From Zoogloea sp. (GTDB lineage: Bacteria; Pseudomonadota; Gammaproteobacteria; Burkholderiales; Rhodocyclaceae): 56,979 nt of DNA. Location of the stretch: positions 1 to 56,979 of the forward strand of contig JAKLLO010000039.1 in the NCBI GenBank assembly GCA_023150095.1, read 5' to 3'. Position 1 is the first letter of the stretch. The number at the start of each line of letters is the position of its first letter. A program made the translations under genes and the position numbers. This document shows, piece by piece, positions 52,509 to 56,979 of this stretch. Under the pieces are notes generated by a model. That model did no database searches. It saw only the letters and a list, made by a program, of their open reading frames with translations, and was not told the origin of the DNA.

Positions 52509-53558
52509 TCAGCGCTTGGCGATGGCCGCTTCGGCCTTCTTCACCAGATCGGCACCGATCTGCCTGGACCACTTGTCGTACACCGGCCGGGTGGCCTGGA
52601 CGAAGGCGGTGCGCTGCTCGGGCGTCAGGCGGGTGACGGTGACGCCGGCCGCCTCGATCTGCTTGAGCACCGCGTTGTCGGTGCCGGCGATGCCCTTGCG
52701 GGCCTTGTCGACGTTCTCGCGGCCGGCCTGCAGCGCGGCCTGCCTCACCGCCTCGCGGTCGGCCGGGGTCCAGCTGTTCCACACATTCTTGTTCACCACG
52801 AAGATCAGCGGATCGGCCACGTAGTGCCACAGGGTCAGGTGCTTCTGGCCGACGGTGGACAGCTTGGCGCCGACGAACACCGACAGCGGATTCTCCTGGC
52901 CATCCACCGCGCCCGAGGCCAGCGCCGGCTGGGCGTCGGCCCAGCTCATCTGGGTGGGGTTGGCGCCCAGCGCGGTGAAGGTCTCGTTGTAGAGCGGTGA
53001 GCCCACCACGCGGAACTTCATGCCCTTCAGATCGGCCGGGGTGGCCACCGGGCGCTTGGAGTTGGACAGCTCGCGGAAGCCGTTCTCGCCCCACGCCAGC
53101 GGGATCACGTCGCGCTTCTCGAGCACCGCGAACAGATCCTTGCCCACCTCGCCCTGGGTCAGCGCGTCCATCGCCTTGTAGTCGGGCATCAGGAAGGGCA
53201 GCGAGAAGAGGTTGAGCTCCTTGATCTGCGGCGACCAGTTGATGGTCGAGCCGATCGACATGTCGATCACGCCCTGGCGGATCGCGGTGAACTCGCGGGT
53301 CTGGTCGCCGCCCACCAGCGAGTTGCCCGAATACAGCTTGATGTGGATGCGGCCCTGGGTCTTCTCCTTCACCAGCTCGATCCAGCGCTCGCCCGCCTGG
53401 CCCCACGGAAACGCGGTGCCCAGCGTGGTGGACAGCCGGTACTCGGCGCGATAGGCCGGGGTCTGCGCCTGGGCCACCCCGCTCCCCAGCACACACAACG
53501 CACCGGCAGCGAGGGAAAGAACGGCAAGACGGCGACGGGCGGGGGTTGTGGGTTGCAT
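52509..53558 (-). CDS. dctP: TRAP transporter solute-binding protein (DctP type)
   Basis: A 349-residue periplasmic binding protein. Signal peptide VLSLAAGALCVLGSGVAQAQ (about 13-32), then RAEYRLSTTLGTAFPWGQAGERW, INWSPQIKELNLFSLPFLMPD, and the family's Arg-containing carboxylate pocket GMKFRVVGSPLYNETFTALGANPTQMSWADAQPALASGAVDGQENPL, where the Arg in KFRV binds organic-acid substrates. Relatives bind C4-dicarboxylates or aromatic/keto acids; the exact ligand is unknown. AGGAG upstream of the ATG at 53558. Confidence 0.94.
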   Translation of the reverse strand: MQPTTPARRRLAVLSLAAGALCVLGSGVAQAQTPAYRAEYRLSTTLGTAFPWGQAGERWIELVKEKTQGRIHIKLYSGNSLVGGDQTREFTAIRQGVIDMSIGSTINWSPQIKELNLFSLPFLMPDYKAMDALTQGEVGKDLFAVLEKRDVIPLAWGENGFRELSNSKRPVATPADLKGMKFRVVGSPLYNETFTALGANPTQMSWADAQPALASGAVDGQENPLSVFVGAKLSTVGQKHLTLWHYVADPLIFVVNKNVWNSWTPADREAVRQAALQAGRENVDKARKGIAGTDNAVLKQIEAAGVTVTRLTPEQRTAFVQATRPVYDKWSRQIGADLVKKAEAAIAKR

Positions 53559-53637
53559 CGATGCGCTCCTGGGAAGGGAAAGAGGCATCGATTATCGGAG
53601 CCGGCCCGATGCGGGGCAAGCCATGCAGCCGGCAAGC

Positions 53638-54081
53638 TCAGAAATCCAGCGTCGCAAAGCACCGCGCGGCGCCCATCGAATCGAAGCGCCGGCACGGCAC
53701 CCGCCCGCGGCCAAACCGGTTGAACACCTCGATCAGCTTGTGGATCGCCGGGTGGTCGCCCACGAAGGCGATGCGGATCACCGCGTTGCGCTCCAGCGCC
53801 ACCACCGCCCGCATCGCCATGAACTCGATGTCATCGTCCAGCACGTCGATGTCGATGGCGGCGCTGAAGTCGTGGATGGCATAGCGCAGGCGGTCGATCC
53901 GCTCGTCCCCCTGGATCCGCGCGGCGGACACATCCAGGTCTTCGACCGTCACCATCCCCGACAGGCGGCGAATGACGCCCGAGCCGTCCCACTCCACCTC
54001 AACCAAACCTGGCCCCTTCAGCGCTAACCCGATGACATGGGCGCGGAGTGTACTGAAGGCCCCTCCCCGAAACAACGACAA
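53638..54081 (-). CDS. Hypothetical protein, SpoIIAA/STAS-like
   Basis: A 147-residue frame from a TTG at 54081; the true start may be further in, but no ATG lies at a better place. The core (RRLSGMVTVEDLDVSAARIQG, RLRYAIHDFSAAIDIDV, ALERNAVIRIAFVGDHPAIHKLIEVFNRFG) has the alternating strand-helix pattern of SpoIIAA/STAS-like small domains. No transmembrane segments. The family assignment is tentative. Confidence 0.55.
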   Translation of the reverse strand: MSLFRGGAFSTLRAHVIGLALKGPGLVEVEWDGSGVIRRLSGMVTVEDLDVSAARIQGDERIDRLRYAIHDFSAAIDIDVLDDDIEFMAMRAVVALERNAVIRIAFVGDHPAIHKLIEVFNRFGRGRVPCRRFDSMGAARCFATLDF

Positions 54082-54131
54082 ACGAATATCAGGAACCCCT
54101 GCAGGCGCCCCAATACACCCGAAACGGGTAT

Positions 54132-54590
54132 CTAGACGGCCACAACCGTCCGCCGCGCCTCCGCCAGCACGTTTTTTCCGAGCAGCAGGCGCCGCATGCT
54201 CGCCGCCAGCCGCAAGCCCAGCACCTCGTCATCTGCCCACGCAAAGGCGTCGATCTCGGGCAGCCGGCGCCCCGTGCGCTCGTCATCGAAGAAGCTCGCG
54301 CACACGCACGCCTCCGGCCGCGTGGCCGCCGAATCGGTGCCCACCGCAAACAGATGCAGATCCTTGCCCCGGTAATAGGCATGGCGCCCCAGGTCCACCA
54401 GCAGCCCGGGCTCGAACGCCAGCCCGAACTCCTCCCGCGCCTCCCGCAGCGCACACGCGATGGGCGTCTCGCCCGGGTCGATCAGCCCCTTGGGCAGATC
54501 CCAATGGGTGCTGCCAGTGGAATGCCCGACCAGCAACTCACCCAGTTCGTTGATGACCAGCAGACCGCAGGAAAGAAGCGTGGAAGACAT
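54132..54590 (-). CDS. Nudix hydrolase
   Basis: A 152-residue pyrophosphohydrolase. The Nudix box is GLIDPGETPIACALREAREEFGL (about residues 36-58), matching GX5EX7REUXEEXGU. The N terminus STLLSCGLLVINELGELLVGH is typical of the (di)nucleoside polyphosphate group. The nucleotide substrate is unknown. ATG at 54590 chosen over the longer frame. It is divergent from the TIR gene. Confidence 0.92.
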   Translation of the reverse strand: MSSTLLSCGLLVINELGELLVGHSTGSTHWDLPKGLIDPGETPIACALREAREEFGLAFEPGLLVDLGRHAYYRGKDLHLFAVGTDSAATRPEACVCASFFDDERTGRRLPEIDAFAWADDEVLGLRLAASMRRLLLGKNVLAEARRTVVAV

Positions 54591-54726
54591 GGGCAGTGCA
54601 TCGCAATGAAAACAGGCGCCCATTCTGGGGGATGACGGCGCGGGCGGGAACCGCCAGAGACAATCCTTGAAAACACGAGTCAAGCTGGGCGAGCGCCGCA
54701 GCAACCTCGTCACGACGAATCCTCAA

Positions 54727-54755
54727 TTGACAGTCATGCAGGTTGCCGTCATACA
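54727..54755 (+). promoter_or_regulatory. Candidate promoter of the TIR-NTPase-TPR gene
   Basis: A perfect TTGACA (54727-54732), 17 bases, then CATACA (54750-54755). A start near 54762 would leave about 16 nt before the TTG start at 54778, with GGGAGG at 54766-54771. The upstream ATG at 54736 lies inside this promoter. Confidence 0.55.
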
Positions 54756-54777
54756 TGTCCCTTTTGGGAGGCGAGCA

Positions 54778-56979
54778 TTGGGCGCATCGAACGATCTGTT
54801 CCTCAGCTACCGTTGGGCCGACACAGCCGCCGTGGCGCCGCTCGTCACGGCGCTGCGCGCACGGGGTGTGCGCGTGTGGCAGGACGCCCGCGAAGTGGAC
54901 GACCTGGCAAGCATTCAGCAGGCGGTCAGCAACGGCCTTGCCGGCGCGCGGGCGCTGCTGGCGTGGTACTCGAGCCGCTACAACGAATCGCGCGCTTGCC
55001 AGTGGGAATTGACATCGGCCTACTGCGCCGCGCAGGCCGAAGGTGACCCGCGACGGCGCATCCTGGTCGTGAATCCCGAGCCCGGCAATGCGCATGTGCA
55101 CCTGCCCGAGCTCTTCGACCAGCTTCACCTCAATGCCCAGCCTGCCTGCGACGATCCGCAAGTCGTCGATGCGCTGGCCGACCGCATCCATGCGGTATTG
55201 CGCGACACCGTTCCCGGTAGCCCGATTGGCGAACTGCGCGCCCTGACGCCACCGCGCTGGCTGCCGACGATGGGCACCGGCTCCACCCGCTTCGTCGGCC
55301 GCCAGCCCGAGATGTGGGCCTTGCACGGCAAGCTGCTGGCCAACCAGGCGGCCATGCTCACCGGCACGGGCGGCAAACCCGGCGTGACGCTGGTGCGAGG
55401 CGCCGGCGGCATCGGCAAGAGTCTGCTGGCCGAGGAATATGCGCTGCGCTTCGGCGCGGCCTATCCCGGTGGCGTGTTCTGGTTGCGCGCCTACGGCCAC
55501 CCCGATGGCGGTACGGCCATCGAACCCGCGCAGCGCGCGGCCATGCGCAACGCCCAGCTTCTCGACCTGGCGGCGGGCCTGGGCATCGACATACGCGGCC
55601 TCGAGCCGCCACAGGTGCGTGCTGCCATGGCAGCCCACTTCAACCATGACGGCCAACCCTTCCTGTGGGTCGTGGACGACTTGCCGTCCGACCTGGGCAC
55701 CGAAGGGCTGGGCGACTGGCTCGCGCCCCACCCCCTCGGCCGCACACTGTTCACCTCGCGCACCCGCCGCTTCACGCACGTACCGACGCTCGATCTGCCG
55801 CAACTCGACCCCGACGAAGCACGGAGTCTGCTCACGCGGCAATCAGCCTTGACGGCAGATGAAGCCGGGTTGGCCGACGAGATCTGCAAATTATTGGGCT
55901 TTCACGCACTGGCCGTGGATGTCACCGCCGCGCTGGTCGAACGCCGCGGCCTCGCGGGCACGCTGGAGGCCCTCGAGCGAGCCGACCAGGACGTGCTGGA
56001 CTTGGCCGCGCAGTTCGAGGAAGCCCTGCCCAACGGCCACCAGCGCCATATCGCAGCGACCTTCCTCGCCAGCATCGGGCAACTCGACGAACACGCGCGC
56101 AAGCTGCTGCGCCTGGCGGCCGTGCTGGCGGCTGCGCCGATCCCGAGGCGACTGCTGGTGCGCTGTGTCGGCGCGGCAGCGCGTCTCGAAGATGACGACG
56201 CCCAGGACGACACCGACCTGGCCATCGATCGCCTGTTGTCCGCCAGCCTTGCCGACGATGCCGGCGGCGGGGCGATCAACGTCCATACGCTGGTGTCCCG
56301 CACGATGCGCTTCGCCGATGGATCACCCGAGGCCCTCGCGACGTGGCGGGAACACGCAGTGGGCGCACTGACGAAGGAAATGAAACAGGCCGCCGACATC
56401 CGCCGCCATGCCCATCTCGAGCCGTGGGTCGAACACGCGCGGGAGCTGAGCGGCGCGAACGGCGATCTCGCAACCGTCGAACTCCTGGGAAGGGTAGCCC
56501 GCTACGACTACGAGCGCGCTGCGTACGCCCTGGCCCGCAGGGGCTTTGAGCAGCAACGAGACGTTCGCAAGCGCCTGCTGGGCGACGAGCACCCGGACAC
56601 CTTGACGTCAATGGGCAACTTGGCGACTACGCTCCGGGAACAGGGCGACCTGCCCGACGCGAGGCGGCTGGAAGAAGCGGCGCTGGAGCTCAGCAAGCGC
56701 GTGCTGGGCGAAGCGCACCCGGCCACCTTGAGGTCGATGAACAACCTGGCGGTGACGCTCAGGAACCAGGGCGACCTGCCCGGCGCGAGGCGGCTGCAAG
56801 AGGCGGTGCTGGCGCTCAGCAAGCACGTGCTGGGCGAGGCGCACCCGGACACCTTGACGTCGATGAGCAACCTGGCGATGACGCTCCGGGAGCAGGGCGA
56901 CCTACCCGGCGCCAAGCGGCTGCAAGAGGCGGTGCTGGAGGTCAGGAAGCGCGTACTGGACGAGGCGCACCCGGACACC
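54778..56979 (+). CDS. TIR-domain NTPase with C-terminal TPR repeats (bacterial NLR-like, STAND); 3' end outside window
   Basis: A continuous open frame to the window edge gives 734 residues. TIR domain (1-135): DLFLSYRWAD, with catalytic-type Glu77 in RACQWELTSAY. Central STAND/NB-ARC-like NTPase: RFVGRQPEMW, P-loop GAGGIGKS (208-215), Walker B LWVVDD (296-301), TLFTSRTRRF and GFHALAVDV (GLPLA-like). C terminus: 42-residue TPRs with the HPDTLxSMxNLAxTLRxQGDLPxAxRL pattern at about 604, 646 and 688, and a fourth beginning at the edge. TTG is preferred as start because GGGAGG precedes it; the ATG at 54736 lacks one. Likely an anti-phage abortive-infection sensor with NADase effector. Confidence 0.88.
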   Translation, partial: MGASNDLFLSYRWADTAAVAPLVTALRARGVRVWQDAREVDDLASIQQAVSNGLAGARALLAWYSSRYNESRACQWELTSAYCAAQAEGDPRRRILVVNPEPGNAHVHLPELFDQLHLNAQPACDDPQVVDALADRIHAVLRDTVPGSPIGELRALTPPRWLPTMGTGSTRFVGRQPEMWALHGKLLANQAAMLTGTGGKPGVTLVRGAGGIGKSLLAEEYALRFGAAYPGGVFWLRAYGHPDGGTAIEPAQRAAMRNAQLLDLAAGLGIDIRGLEPPQVRAAMAAHFNHDGQPFLWVVDDLPSDLGTEGLGDWLAPHPLGRTLFTSRTRRFTHVPTLDLPQLDPDEARSLLTRQSALTADEAGLADEICKLLGFHALAVDVTAALVERRGLAGTLEALERADQDVLDLAAQFEEALPNGHQRHIAATFLASIGQLDEHARKLLRLAAVLAAAPIPRRLLVRCVGAAARLEDDDAQDDTDLAIDRLLSASLADDAGGGAINVHTLVSRTMRFADGSPEALATWREHAVGALTKEMKQAADIRRHAHLEPWVEHARELSGANGDLATVELLGRVARYDYERAAYALARRGFEQQRDVRKRLLGDEHPDTLTSMGNLATTLREQGDLPDARRLEEAALELSKRVLGEAHPATLRSMNNLAVTLRNQGDLPGARRLQEAVLALSKHVLGEAHPDTLTSMSNLAMTLREQGDLPGAKRLQEAVLEVRKRVLDEAHPDT
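56589..56979 (+). repeat. 126-bp in-frame tandem repeats encoding TPRs
   Basis: Units beginning CACCCGGACACCTTGACGTC or near copies recur every 126 bp (56589, 56715, 56841, 56967) with highly similar bases, including synonymous positions such as GGCGACCTGCCC. The array continues past the window end. Confidence 0.9.

Overview
This is GC-rich chromosomal DNA of a Rhodocyclales-like betaproteobacterium (Thauera/Azoarcus/Zoogloea type). That placement is an inference from heme d1/denitrification genes, a DUF3079 protein, a PEP-CTERM secreted protein, glnK-amtB, a TRAP transporter and several c-di-GMP/O2-sensing proteins; no marker gene settles the genus.

Layout. 1-3.4 kb: 3' truncated purU, a cupin-type XRE regulator, and the glnK-amtB operon behind a near-consensus sigma-54 promoter. 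3.6-6.4 kb: an AlkD-like repair protein, a tRNA-Leu(GAG) whose 5' half and leader are tandemly duplicated, a remnant of xdhC and an intact guanine deaminase. 6.4-12.7 kb: DUF805 protein, MFS exporter, a globin-coupled diguanylate cyclase, and a B12-binding radical SAM protein with a small partner. 12.7-13.95 kb: a small, apparently lower-GC insertion with a TacA/TacT toxin-antitoxin pair and a truncated serine recombinase. 14.1-26.1 kb: a co-directional, mostly overlapping surface-glycan cluster (phosphatase, MsbA-type ABC exporter, polysialyltransferase-like protein, DUF707, GT25, WaaL-like ligase, a membrane-tailed sugar transferase, GT9, two GT4s and two paralogous polysaccharide deacetylases).

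26-33.4 kb: fabI with a small kinase-like partner, a HAD-like protein, a 42-bp tandem hairpin repeat, srkA, a TerC-family protein and a four-PAS GGDEF/EAL protein. 33.5-39.5 kb: a nitrogen-oxide block with nnrS, a Dnr-type Crp/Fnr regulator, DUF2249, nirN-like and nirJ. Two TTGA-N6-TCAA sites precede the DUF2249 gene and nirJ, suggesting control by the regulator encoded between them. nirS and the other heme d1 genes are not here.

39.5-49.9 kb: creA, a NERD-helicase, a GGCT-like protein, a PEP-CTERM lectin-like protein behind a second sigma-54-like promoter, rdgC, an operon with its own winged-helix regulator and paired palindromic operators, bluB, dbpA and a J-like protein lacking HPD. 50-54.6 kb: an exported protein, a TRAP transporter (dctP/Q/M-type) with REP-like hairpins inside the operon, and a Nudix hydrolase. 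54.8 kb to the end: the 5' part of a large TIR-NTPase-TPR (bacterial NLR-like) gene that runs off the window. It is the best candidate for an uncharacterised defence system.
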